A stretch of 64,000 nt of DNA from Oleispira sp963851095. GTDB taxonomy: Bacteria > Pseudomonadota > Gammaproteobacteria > Pseudomonadales > Oceanobacteraceae. The number at the start of each line of letters is the position of its first letter. The stretch's first letter is position 1. Under the pieces are notes generated by a model that did no database searches, was not told the DNA's origin, and saw nothing but the letters and a program-made list of their open reading frames with translations. Positions 10,201 to 17,976 of this stretch are shown here, piece by piece. The position numbers and the translations under genes are program-made. The stretch covers positions 1 to 64,000 of the forward strand of contig CAWKOX010000008.1 in assembly GCA_963851095.1 (NCBI GenBank). The letters run 5' to 3'.

Positions 10201-12959
10201 ACAACAAGTTCAACCGGTTGTTTTTGGTCGGTTAATAACATGCCACGAGCAGCATCGCCTTTTGGCATTTGCATGCCCACGTATTGTTGGTAGGGATGAA
10301 TGTCTAAACTTTGTTTGGCGATGCTGAAATCACCACTGGGTTCAAATACTCGGCTGGTTAAGCTGCCGCGTAATTTACCGGGAGGCAAGGAGGCAATGTT
10401 AATGGCGGCGTTTACTTGCGCCTTTCCGTCGTTGTCTAATTTGAAGGTGGCAATTTCATCGCTTTGACTGCGGAATTCTTTTGCTGGGTCGTCAAATTTG
10501 AAATCGTTGTAAGTTTCAAAGCGGGTTCTTTGTGGCGACAGGGATAAATTTAATACCGCTTCTAATCCCGAAGCTTTTGCCCCGTGCAGCCATTGTGAAA
10601 AGAACTCACCTTGCAATTTTGCATCACTGCCATTACGGCCAACTTTATAAGCTCGTACGTCGTCGCTGGCCAGTTCCATATTCATTTTTAGGTGGTTGGG
10701 TTTTACCATTTCAATTTTGATGTTGTGCTCAAACTTCAAACTGCCTAGGCTGGCGATGGCTTTCCAGTTTCCGGTTTCGTCTTCATCGGCTGTTGCTAAG
10801 GTGAAGGTGTATAAACCGCCGACGGGTTTGGCATTCACTTGCACGCTTACGCGCTGATTTCTTGGGTTAAAAAATTCCAACATTAATGGATGATTGTCTG
10901 GAATTTGGTCGGCTTTATCTTCGATGGCGACGGTTAAAAAGATGTCGTCGCCAGGTCGCCATACTCCACGCTCGGTATACATTTGCGCTTTGATCCCATC
11001 TTCCACTACCTTTCCACCCACGTTGAAGTGACTGGTTGAAATGGCTTGGGCTTTATTAATTTTTAAATAACCAATATCTTTGTTGCTGTTGTCTTTAACA
11101 TTGGCATCAGAAGAGGTCGAGTTAGCGGTGGCAACGATTAAAAACGGGGTGCCTTTTAAGCTCAGTTCAGCAAAGCCGTTTTCGTTAGTGGTTGCAATCC
11201 CCATGCTTTGGTTTTGAAAGTTGCGTACGTCAATTTGTGTGGCGGGTAAAGGTAAGCCACTGCTGAGTTCGGTGGCGATCACAACCAGCTTGTTGTCTTC
11301 GCCTTGCTTGGCGATTAGGCCAATATTACTGGCGATAAAACTGCGTGTATCTTTGATACCACTGGCATATCGATAGAAGCCATATCGGCAAGGGTTTTCT
11401 CTGTCATTCCAGCTGTTATCAATACTTTCGTTTTGGCCACCGTAATAGCCTTCGATGCCGTCCCAACCACTGCTTTCGCTAACGTATTCATCTTCATAAT
11501 TGCTTGGCGCGCTTTCTTTGATAACGGGAATTGCTTGGTCAGTTTCAGAACAAGTTAGAATGCTATTGGAGCGGTTAATGGATAATTCAAAACGGAATAA
11601 GCTGCCTGGATTTGCAATAACTAAATCACGTACATCTAGGTTAAAACGATTCCATTGGTCGGCAATTGGGGTTTTAAGTTGTACTGTTTTACGCCAGATG
11701 TAACGACCTACACGGTGTAAAGCGTAGGTTGTATTAAGTTGGTTTTCTTGAAAATAATGCGGCATGCTATTTTCTTGAATTTGAAATGCGGTAACCTGAA
11801 TAGAGTCTACGTTGATCGCTTCAAAAGGAATACTCAGTTTGTCACTGATGGGTAAAATATTGCCTTGGCCGGTAAAACGGACGCTAGGTTTTTTACTTAA
11901 AAAATGCAGAGTTTCTGATACCGCATCCCCTAGATTGAAACCTTGGGCATTTTTAATGTTGCCGTCGAGTGTGACCTCGAATTCACCGCTAACAATACTG
12001 CTGGGGTAGAGGGTGATTTTTGCGCCTTCTATGCGGGTTTTAACGGTACCTGATGATACTTGGATCAAACCTTTTAGGTTTTGCTTTTTTAAGAGTGGCT
12101 CGGAGAAGTTAATTTCAACGGTTTGATCACTGCCCTGTAATGCAACAATAGAAGAGACAACAAATTGGCCAATAGCCGGAATTTTGAAGCTGCGTTCGCC
12201 CGTGGTATTAACACCAATGTCTGCGCCATTCCAATTGACATTTAATGTGGAGGCGGTTTTGCTGCGCTGAATATTTTCTATCGTGAAGCGGTGTTGTTTT
12301 TTGGCTTCGCTTTCTTTTTTGGTTTCGCTTTGTTTGTCCCAGCGAATGGTTAATGGCTGCTCGAGTACTTGGGCAGTGATGATATTTTCTATATCGCTTA
12401 GCTGGGTAATATCGGCGGTATTTAATTCGCCTTGTAGCTTCATACTGCCATTATCGTTGACTTCTAAGCCGTTCATTTTCACTTCAAAGGCTTGTTGGAT
12501 GATGTTGAAGTTAAAAATAAAGTCTTCGCTATCAGCTTGGGTTAAGGCAACGGCTTTTGCTGATAATGTAGCGCTGTATGCTTGCCCAGAGGGTAATGGC
12601 TGATCGGGGGTAAAACGGTAATGTCTCTTGCTGATTAATGTTGCTTTGCCGTTAATGGCGGGTTCAAAGCTGAGCAGCTGATTGGCGAGTTCTGGGCTCT
12701 GTGCCAATGTCTCGCTTTTGGGTAGGTCTTGATTAAAGTGTAAATCGATGCTGCCAAAACGTGAGAGCTGACCTGTAGTATGCGAGCGTAAGATTTGTAA
12801 CCAAGGGTTGTTTTCTTGGGAGATAACCGTGGCATCTTTTGCTGGCTTGGAGGTGCTAGAATTACTTTGATTAGAGGCATCACTGCAGCCAGTGAGTTGC
12901 AATGCGGTTGCTTGCAATAAGAAGACACTGGCGAACAAATAAAATGAGCGCTTTAGCAT
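7215..12959 (-). CDS. Bacterial alpha-2-macroglobulin family lipoprotein (YfhM-like)
   Basis: About 1,914 residues. The leader MLKRSFYLFAS ... LTGC is a lipobox, with the lipid-bearing cysteine near residue 25; Ser follows it, which predicts outer-membrane sorting. MG-type beta domains fill the first 1,000 residues. The YPHGCVEQ thioester motif is at about 1454-1459 (bases near 8594), within the alpha-toroid domain, and a receptor-binding-like domain closes the protein. This class is thought to trap attacking proteases in the periplasm by covalent thioester attack. The ATG at 12959 is preferred over an upstream TTG because AAGGA lies 8 nt before it. It is upstream of and overlaps pbpC, the usual pairing. 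The frame is intact over 5.7 kb. Confidence 0.93.
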   Translation of the reverse strand: MLKRSFYLFASVFLLQATALQLTGCSDASNQSNSSTSKPAKDATVISQENNPWLQILRSHTTGQLSRFGSIDLHFNQDLPKSETLAQSPELANQLLSFEPAINGKATLISKRHYRFTPDQPLPSGQAYSATLSAKAVALTQADSEDFIFNFNIIQQAFEVKMNGLEVNDNGSMKLQGELNTADITQLSDIENIITAQVLEQPLTIRWDKQSETKKESEAKKQHRFTIENIQRSKTASTLNVNWNGADIGVNTTGERSFKIPAIGQFVVSSIVALQGSDQTVEINFSEPLLKKQNLKGLIQVSSGTVKTRIEGAKITLYPSSIVSGEFEVTLDGNIKNAQGFNLGDAVSETLHFLSKKPSVRFTGQGNILPISDKLSIPFEAINVDSIQVTAFQIQENSMPHYFQENQLNTTYALHRVGRYIWRKTVQLKTPIADQWNRFNLDVRDLVIANPGSLFRFELSINRSNSILTCSETDQAIPVIKESAPSNYEDEYVSESSGWDGIEGYYGGQNESIDNSWNDRENPCRYGFYRYASGIKDTRSFIASNIGLIAKQGEDNKLVVIATELSSGLPLPATQIDVRNFQNQSMGIATTNENGFAELSLKGTPFLIVATANSTSSDANVKDNSNKDIGYLKINKAQAISTSHFNVGGKVVEDGIKAQMYTERGVWRPGDDIFLTVAIEDKADQIPDNHPLMLEFFNPRNQRVSVQVNAKPVGGLYTFTLATADEDETGNWKAIASLGSLKFEHNIKIEMVKPNHLKMNMELASDDVRAYKVGRNGSDAKLQGEFFSQWLHGAKASGLEAVLNLSLSPQRTRFETYNDFKFDDPAKEFRSQSDEIATFKLDNDGKAQVNAAINIASLPPGKLRGSLTSRVFEPSGDFSIAKQSLDIHPYQQYVGMQMPKGDAARGMLLTDQKQPVELVVVDADGKPLQGKQKLNLTLYKLSWKWWWDSSSDDQLANYVSRHSNSVLQQKDIEITNGLGQWEFEVKYPDWGRYMIRACDKQGLHCTGQVFYMDWPGWAGRDQKTKGLGANTLSLSSDKQQYVVGETAIVSLPEAASGRALVSIENGSQVIDYYWVKLSEVGSQLHIPVTTAMTPNAYVSVSVVQAHANKKNDEPIRIMGILPLTVTDPATHLKPQLSMVSEIEPESTLTVEVNEATGRSFNYTLAVVDEGLLGLTQFRTPDLHKGFYKKEALGVKTWDLYDSVVGAYGAELEQLLAIGGDGDLGEENDNSDERRFPPVVKFLGPFHLQQTEVAQHKIDIPQYLGAVRVMLVAAKDGAYGRSEKEVYVRKPLNVLATLPRVLGKDETLQMPITLFSTDDSIKQVTVSIKADDKIVLLKKELKVEFDKTGERMVFVPMRALTLGTSKVDIVATATVHSATSGSSTFSAQQTIHIPVNAQTLPEKRFKTAKIEAGKNWQDQAELFGIAGTQQVELEFTTMPPMNLQNHLQYLLEYPHGCVEQTTSKALPQLFLPALTNLNDQQLQQSQNNITAAIDKLSRHQVGSGGFSYWPGVGSVNDWSTSYAGHFLLLAKDHGYDVPEKMLSDWKINQSRVARIWSSNAASNSHRSAYKAQAYRLFTLALAGNSEIGAMNRFRQKDDLDNLSRWLLAAAYQLAGQQQAAATLADTAKLEMNEYAISDYSFGSTLRDEAMLLMSLLVLNDSNNSANLAEKISQQLVNENRRYSTQTTAFSLLAMAAYSEKSKSNDTNVSINWQRNEQTFTLEKAINLLPLALNDSTTSQPENRDFNIINNGPVPVYAQLMSQGTPELGEEQPYSNELTLDVNYFDGSNERSLTPIDLNNVNQGKDILVSVKVSNKSDHPLERLALTLPVASGFEIRNTDSVEGAKHSNDGYDFQDIRDDRIYTYFKLAVGESKTLEFRINATYQGRYYQPAVSINDMYDESRAARNTGHWVEIAR

Positions 12960-13096
12960 AAGGCGATTCCTTGCCAACTTTAATTATAGAGAGATTAAAT
13001 TTCGCAAGAATGTAGCATTTTTGACGTTAAATAACGATGCTTTCTATCAGAAAAGCTTATCTTTGATAAATTATACGCAGGGACACTGCATCAACC

Positions 13097-13426
13097 TTAG
13101 TTTTTACTGAGGCTTTTCTTTAGCAGGTGGTCAAATATAAACGGGCCAAACGGGAGGAACGATCCCATTACACCAGCAGGCATCGCCCAGATTGGCATTT
13201 TGATTTTGTTGGCTGCGCCCATAAGAATGACGATGTAGGCAATGAATAATACGCCGTGTGCCATGCCGATGTATTTTACGCCTTCTGGTATGCCCATCAT
13301 GTATTTTAGTGGCATAGCAATGCATAGCAGTAATAAAAAGGACGTGCCTTCTAGATAGCCTACGGTGGTGAGTGTTTTTAGGGTTGAGCTGGCAGGTTGA
13401 TCTTGGGCTGGCTGATGTTCGTTCAT
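13097..13426 (-). CDS. DUF3817 family membrane protein
   Basis: 109 residues with three hydrophobic helices (about 27-45, 55-75 and 82-102). The pattern YLEGTSFLLLLCIAMPLKYM ... AHGVLFIAYI ... FGPFIFD is that of DUF3817 (YdzA-like) inner-membrane proteins, whose role is unknown. A good ribosome-binding site (AGGAC) precedes the ATG. It is probably monocistronic: 120 bp separate it from the macroglobulin start and a strong hairpin lies upstream at 13,555-13,593. Confidence 0.85.
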   Translation of the reverse strand: MNEHQPAQDQPASSTLKTLTTVGYLEGTSFLLLLCIAMPLKYMMGIPEGVKYIGMAHGVLFIAYIVILMGAANKIKMPIWAMPAGVMGSFLPFGPFIFDHLLKKSLSKN

Positions 13427-13554
13427 GCGATGTCCTATTTTCTTTTCAGTTTTCTGTGTTCTGTTTCTGAGTTCTATTCACTTTCCGTTATATTACCTCA
13501 TGTGGCGGTGTTTTGATTGGTGAGGCTGTGTTTTTAATTATAAAGATTTGTAAT

Positions 13555-13593
13555 GAAATGCAGCCGTTGGGATCACTCCCTTCGGCTGCTTTC
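13555..13593 (-). terminator. Hairpin terminator after the sphingomyelinase gene
   Basis: GCAGCCG (13560-13566) pairs with CGGCTGC (13583-13589). GGGA/TCCC pairs inside it around a 4-nt loop, and GAAA/TTTC extends the base with a bulged T. It lies 32 bp past the stop of the minus-strand sphingomyelinase gene. T-richness after the stem on the minus strand is modest. Confidence 0.6.
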
Positions 13594-13624
13594 ATCGGTA
13601 ACTAATTGTCTCTAGCTCGGTAGG

Positions 13625-15220
13625 TTACTGCACGTAACGTAGGTTTTGGCTGAAGTCTTGTTTTTCAGCTTGGCCCATGTGGATGGTGAAGGTTTCGTTA
13701 TCACCAATGCTGTTTGACCAAAGGAATAAATGGTCTTGCCATGAACCTGAAGGCCAGCGCTGTAGGTAGTAGTCTGTGCCGTTTACGGTGCTGCGATCGA
13801 CAAAGGCAATTTGGTCGCCGTTTTTCAGGCAGTCGCCGTCGTCATTAAGTATGCGAATGCGCAGTTTGTTTGAGGCATTATCTTGCTTGGTGAAGAACGC
13901 GTAGTTACCACCACCGCCCCCTAACCACCAGTTCCAATAAGATCCTTCACGTTGTGCGCCTTGTACTTGTATCCAGTCGTCGTTGCGTATGCAGAACGCG
14001 CGATTTTTGGGATACCAGTTGTCTAGGTTCATTACTGTTGCGGGGTCGCTTGCGTTGCTGTTCACGGTTAACCAGCCATCGGTATCATTGCTATTAATGC
14101 TCACAAATTTACCATTGGCTTTGTTCTGAAACTGAACGCCTTGGTAAGGGTTGTTCACTGCGCGATAGCTTTCGGTGCGGGTATTGGCATCGGCGTACGA
14201 GAAAGCGGCGATTGGGTAGTGGTCTGACAGTTCTTGGTATTTGTAGTTGCCTACTGACCAACTATGAGAAGACGTCGCGTCTAGCGATTGGTTGTGCCAA
14301 TGCGTGGGTTGCGCGTGGTTGCGGGATACGAAGATGTAATCGAGGTATTCGCTCGGTAGATCTGGGTAGTTGTACGCGGCGATGCCGTTTGATTCTGGGT
14401 CCCAGCTGGTCGAGAAGCCGGCGAAAGCATCTGGCTCGCTCACTTGTAATGTTTCTATGAAGTCTGGGTATTCTTGGCTGCCTTTGATGACGTTGAAGTC
14501 ACCGCCCATAAAGACGACTTCGTCAGCGGGAATGTTGTGCCCGGCGATGAAGTTTTGCATTTCGGTGAATTGGCTTTTACGTACCGCTGCTGGGTCATCG
14601 CATGCGCCATCTTCGGCTTGTGCGTGGGTGCTGATTAGGTGATACGCCGCGCCATTTTTATCGACTTTGGCATAGACAAAACCTTTGTTCGATAAGTAGT
14701 CTGCTCCACAGGCTTGTTTATACACGTATTGAATTTTTTCGGTGATCGGCCAGCGACTCACAATGGCAACACCGCCGTCTTCTGGTGATAGATCGGCATA
14801 CGCACCAAGCGTTGCATCCCAACCACTTTTTGAGCGGCCCATTACGGGCGTTTGGTGTGGGTATTCGGCTTTTAGGCCATTAAGCACGGTAGCCGCTGGA
14901 TTATTATCAAACAGTTCTTGTAATAAAATCGCGTCGTGCCCTTTTACCACGTCTGATTGCGCGATCAGCTGCGCGCGACCTTCATGATTCCAGTTGGCAA
15001 GTAGCTCTGGCAGCATGTAGACGTTGTACGCTAATAAGCGAAAGTCATCTGCGTAGGCAAGGCCTGTGCTTTCTACAGGTTCGGTTACGGGCGGAGATGT
15101 GGGTATTGTTTCTGCGACAGGATCAGCGGTGGGTGTCCCTGACATTGCAAAGGCGACATTGCTGGTTAAACCAGCCAGTGCGATGCACGCACCTAGTCCT
15201 AGGGTATTGATTTTTTTCAT
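13625..15220 (-). CDS. Secreted sphingomyelin phosphodiesterase-like protein with extra C-terminal domain
   Basis: 531 residues with an N-terminal signal peptide (MKKINTLGLGACIALAGL ... AFA). The endonuclease/exonuclease/phosphatase fold spans about residues 55-345: LAYNVYMLP, a metal-binding E in LLQELFD, STHAQAE, GGDFNVI, and the terminal SDHYPI. This arrangement (NVYMLP, GDFN, SDHYP) is that of neutral sphingomyelinase C, which cleaves sphingomyelin to ceramide and phosphocholine. Residues from about 360 are aromatic- and Asn-rich (FQNKANGKFVSIN ... WNWWLGGGGGNY) and resemble a beta-trefoil or lectin-like module that could target a surface. A Pro/Thr linker joins the signal peptide to the catalytic domain. 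Likely role: attack on eukaryotic membranes or phosphate scavenging. Confidence 0.85.
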   Translation of the reverse strand: MKKINTLGLGACIALAGLTSNVAFAMSGTPTADPVAETIPTSPPVTEPVESTGLAYADDFRLLAYNVYMLPELLANWNHEGRAQLIAQSDVVKGHDAILLQELFDNNPAATVLNGLKAEYPHQTPVMGRSKSGWDATLGAYADLSPEDGGVAIVSRWPITEKIQYVYKQACGADYLSNKGFVYAKVDKNGAAYHLISTHAQAEDGACDDPAAVRKSQFTEMQNFIAGHNIPADEVVFMGGDFNVIKGSQEYPDFIETLQVSEPDAFAGFSTSWDPESNGIAAYNYPDLPSEYLDYIFVSRNHAQPTHWHNQSLDATSSHSWSVGNYKYQELSDHYPIAAFSYADANTRTESYRAVNNPYQGVQFQNKANGKFVSINSNDTDGWLTVNSNASDPATVMNLDNWYPKNRAFCIRNDDWIQVQGAQREGSYWNWWLGGGGGNYAFFTKQDNASNKLRIRILNDDGDCLKNGDQIAFVDRSTVNGTDYYLQRWPSGSWQDHLFLWSNSIGDNETFTIHMGQAEKQDFSQNLRYVQ

Positions 15221-15338
15221 AATTTTCTCGCTTTGACGGTTTTATATTTTTTATATTAAAGCGAGATTATGATAATTTAATGACTCTGTTTTCAGCTAGG
15301 TCGAACTGGGCCAATGCACGACTTTAGTATTAGAAATG

Positions 15339-15388
15339 GTTTAAATCTAGAAGCTGTTTAAAATTAGAAGCTGTTTAGATTAGAAGCT
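15339..15388. repeat. 17-bp tandem repeat at a gene 3' end, includes the stop codon
   Basis: Three diverged copies of GTTTAAAATTAGAAGCT occur at 15339-15355, 15356-15372 and 15373-15388 (17, 17 and 16 bp). The last copy contains the stop codon (15380-15382) and final codons of the CopD-like gene, so its Ser-Phe-stop end is repeated twice downstream. One of a family of such repeats in this window. Confidence 0.8.
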
Positions 15389-15862
15389 TAACCCATGTGC
15401 CCCTGCCATGGCTGCGGCGATGGCGAGTAGGCTTATGCTTAATAATACGATGTGCATGATGTGCAGTTTTTTAAAGGCGCTATCACTGTCTTTTTCGGCA
15501 AGCTGATGAAAAAACTTGTGCAAAAATAAAGGCTCGAGCACGAATAATACTAAGGTAAAAATAAACCATACTGCGGTCATTAAATGGATCCACCAAAACT
15601 GCGGATCGAGGTAACGCGACCAGGCGTTTAGATAGTCGAGCATCCATAGCCCCGATAACCCGGTTAATAGCGTGGTGATTTTAGCCTGAAACCCAAAGCG
15701 CCCTTCTAAGCGTTCGAATAGCTGTAGGCGATTATCTTCTTGCTCGAGCGACCGTAACGACGGTATGAGCACTGTGGTAACAAACGCAACGCCGCCAATC
15801 CACATGACAACGGCGAGTATATGAACAATGCGGGCAACGACGAACTGGTCAAACGATTCCAT
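15380..15862 (-). CDS. CopD-like / DUF2269-type integral membrane protein
   Basis: 160 residues with four membrane helices. The first contains VHILAVVMWIGGVAFVTTVLIP, typical of CopD/DUF2269 proteins with a conserved His in helix 1. The last helix follows KKLHIMHIVLLS, another His-bearing helix. Such proteins are suggested to handle haem or copper in the membrane; the exact role is unknown. It stands alone between the sphingomyelinase and yegD. The C-terminal codons and stop are part of a triplicated 17-bp repeat. Confidence 0.7.
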   Translation of the reverse strand: MESFDQFVVARIVHILAVVMWIGGVAFVTTVLIPSLRSLEQEDNRLQLFERLEGRFGFQAKITTLLTGLSGLWMLDYLNAWSRYLDPQFWWIHLMTAVWFIFTLVLFVLEPLFLHKFFHQLAEKDSDSAFKKLHIMHIVLLSISLLAIAAAMAGAHGLSF

Positions 15863-15913
15863 GTGTATTTCTCTGCTGTCTAGTTAGATCTACTTTCTAT
15901 TTAGAAAAGACCC

Positions 15914-17344
15914 TTAACGATACAGGCGCTCGGCCCATACGGTTAAGCCCGATGCTACACTGCCAAAGTGGTCACCGTCTACGACTTCAATAGCGCCGAT
16001 TTTTTCTTTAATCGCTTGGCGAATCGCCGGTGACTGACCCGAGCCACCTGTAACGTAAACCAAATCGGGCTTACAACCCGCCTGCTGAATCGCTTCGTCC
16101 ATGAGGACAGCCATCCGTTCAATCGGTCGATTTACCGCCGCCGCAAACATCTCGCGAGTAATGGTTTCGCTTAGGTCTTGTTCGATATAGCTAAGGTCTA
16201 GACAGTCACTGGCTTGCTGCGACAAGGCGATTTTGCATTGCTCTGAGGTGCGCACTAGGTGATGGTTTTGTTTTTCATCACGCAATTTAATAAACCGTTT
16301 AATCAGTTCTGGCGCGGCGCTGTCTCGTACCAGTTGATCGAGATACAGTTCGGTTTGCAGGCTATTGAAGTTGCTTTGCGCGCTGATGTCGTTGGTAGCG
16401 ACGGCATCCCAAAAGGTTTTGGTAGAAACGGGTTTGCCGTTTTTAAGATCGCTGCCCATGCCAAATAAAGGCATTAAGCAACTGCCTGCCAGCTGGATGT
16501 CGAGATCGTTACCGCCGACTCGTTCACCACTATGGCCAATAAAATCTTGCTGGCGCTGTTCTTTATTTTTGTGGTTTGGCCCCATACGAACCATGGCACA
16601 GTCGGTTGTACCCCCACCGATGTCGACGACTAATACGGTTTTGTCTTCGGTTAAATCTGATTCAAAGTTTAAGCCAGCGGCGATGGGTTCGAATAAGAAT
16701 TCAACCGATTTAAAACCCGCTCGCTTCGCCGCGACGGTAAGAATATCAATCGCTTGTTTGTTACTTTGCTCGGCGTTTAAACCTTGGAAGTTTACCGGGC
16801 GGCCAATAACGGTATGTTCAATAGGGTCTGTTAAGCCTTGGGCCGCCGCGCTTTTTTCGGCCTGTCTTTTTACGTTTTGCATCATGGCGGTCACGATGTC
16901 TTCAAAAAAGAAGACTTGTTCCGGACGTAAACCACTGGCGCCTAAGAAGGATTTAGGCGATTTAACAAAGTAGCCTTCTTCGGGAAATTCGTAATATTCT
17001 TCAAAGGCTGCACGGCCAAAAAATAAGGTTTGCTCACTGGCGTCTAAACCTTCTTGCTGACGAATACGTCGTGCTTGGGCAAGGGAATTGGCTCGTAGAC
17101 TGAGGAATTCTTGTTTTAATTCAGCTGGCTGAATGGCCAAACCCACTTGTTCGCAAATAAGCTCACGCTCTAGCGCGTACAGAGTAGAAGGCATAAACGC
17201 CTTGTTCTGTTCTAGGGCTAACAGTTGAACTTTTGGCTGAACTTTTAGTTGAGCTTTTGCAGCCGTTGTATCATTTGCTTGTTGTGTGGGAGAGATAATT
17301 CCCATGGCACAGTTTGAAGTGCCGTAGTCAAAACCAGAAAACAT
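15914..17344 (-). CDS. yegD: Hsp70-family chaperone-like protein YegD
   Basis: 476 residues, close to E. coli YegD (about 450). Actin/Hsp70 ATPase signatures are in order: phosphate-1 FDYGTSNCAMGI at the N-terminus, phosphate-2 LVVDIGGGTTDCAMVRM around residue 240, and the adenosine motif VYVTGGSGQSPAIRQA near 440. The substrate-binding beta-domain and lid of DnaK are absent, as is usual in YegD. It is cytosolic and its client is unknown. It lies 32 bp upstream of nothing co-directional except the CopD-like gene, and follows the GDT1-family gene by 32 bp, so it may be cotranscribed with purC and the transporter. Confidence 0.88.
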   Translation of the reverse strand: MFSGFDYGTSNCAMGIISPTQQANDTTAAKAQLKVQPKVQLLALEQNKAFMPSTLYALERELICEQVGLAIQPAELKQEFLSLRANSLAQARRIRQQEGLDASEQTLFFGRAAFEEYYEFPEEGYFVKSPKSFLGASGLRPEQVFFFEDIVTAMMQNVKRQAEKSAAAQGLTDPIEHTVIGRPVNFQGLNAEQSNKQAIDILTVAAKRAGFKSVEFLFEPIAAGLNFESDLTEDKTVLVVDIGGGTTDCAMVRMGPNHKNKEQRQQDFIGHSGERVGGNDLDIQLAGSCLMPLFGMGSDLKNGKPVSTKTFWDAVATNDISAQSNFNSLQTELYLDQLVRDSAAPELIKRFIKLRDEKQNHHLVRTSEQCKIALSQQASDCLDLSYIEQDLSETITREMFAAAVNRPIERMAVLMDEAIQQAGCKPDLVYVTGGSGQSPAIRQAIKEKIGAIEVVDGDHFGSVASGLTVWAERLYR

Positions 17345-17376
17345 GTGAAACCTGTAACGAAAAATTAAATATACAA

Positions 17377-17976
17377 TTAAAGCGCTGTATAAATTGAATA
17401 AGCCGAATAAGCAGCTAGTGCCGATAATGCAATAAACAAGGCACCGCTAATGCGATGCAGCAGTACAATGGGAATACGCTGTAATAACGTTCGCCCTGCC
17501 CAGACAGCCATGACCGAGGTTGTGACCAATGCGAGTGTTGAGCCAAGCCAAACCGATGTGGGATTACCTTGGCTACTTAAGGCCACGACGGCGAGCTGGG
17601 TTTTGTCACCCAACTCGGCCAGTGTGATTAATGCGAAGGTAGACAATAGAATATGTCGCTGGCTTTTTATCTGGATGTCGTCATCACTGATATTTTTGCC
17701 ACTGATGTCGTCATCATCGGCGCTGGCAAATAATGCATGCAGCCCGAAGCCTAAAAACAAAGCGCTCACGGCAACCGCAATGACGAGCTCTGGAATCCAG
17801 CCCGCAATTGCACTTCCAAAGATAACCGCAATGCTATTGAGAAATAAAAAAGCCAGTATCGAGCCTGCTAAAACAGGCGTGGCTCGATAACGAACCGCCA
17901 ATGCCATGCAGACAAGCTGGCTTTTATCACCAATTTCAGCCGCTAATATTAAAAAGTAGCTAGTCAACCAATCCAT
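17377..17976 (-). CDS. TMEM165/GDT1 (UPF0016) family cation transporter
   Basis: 199 residues in two homologous halves of three helices each. Each half has the hallmark acidic motif: AAEIGDKSQL (residues 12-21) and LAELGDKTQL (near 120). This family exports Mn2+ (MneA in Vibrio) or exchanges Ca2+/Mn2+ for protons across the inner membrane. A His/Asp-rich loop (ASADDDDISGKNISDDD) joins the halves. The start overlaps the end of purC by 17 bp, suggesting translational coupling; the link to purine synthesis is not obvious. I saw no yybP-ykoY manganese riboswitch, as expected for an internal operon gene. Confidence 0.87.
   Translation of the reverse strand: MDWLTSYFLILAAEIGDKSQLVCMALAVRYRATPVLAGSILAFLFLNSIAVIFGSAIAGWIPELVIAVAVSALFLGFGLHALFASADDDDISGKNISDDDIQIKSQRHILLSTFALITLAELGDKTQLAVVALSSQGNPTSVWLGSTLALVTTSVMAVWAGRTLLQRIPIVLLHRISGALFIALSALAAYSAYSIYTAL

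Noticed and set aside
7717..12928. Many 60-106-codon open frames on the plus strand, and a few on the minus strand, within the macroglobulin gene
   Set aside because: They overlap an intact 1,914-residue protein with clear domains and have no recognisable products; they are antisense or out-of-frame shadows.
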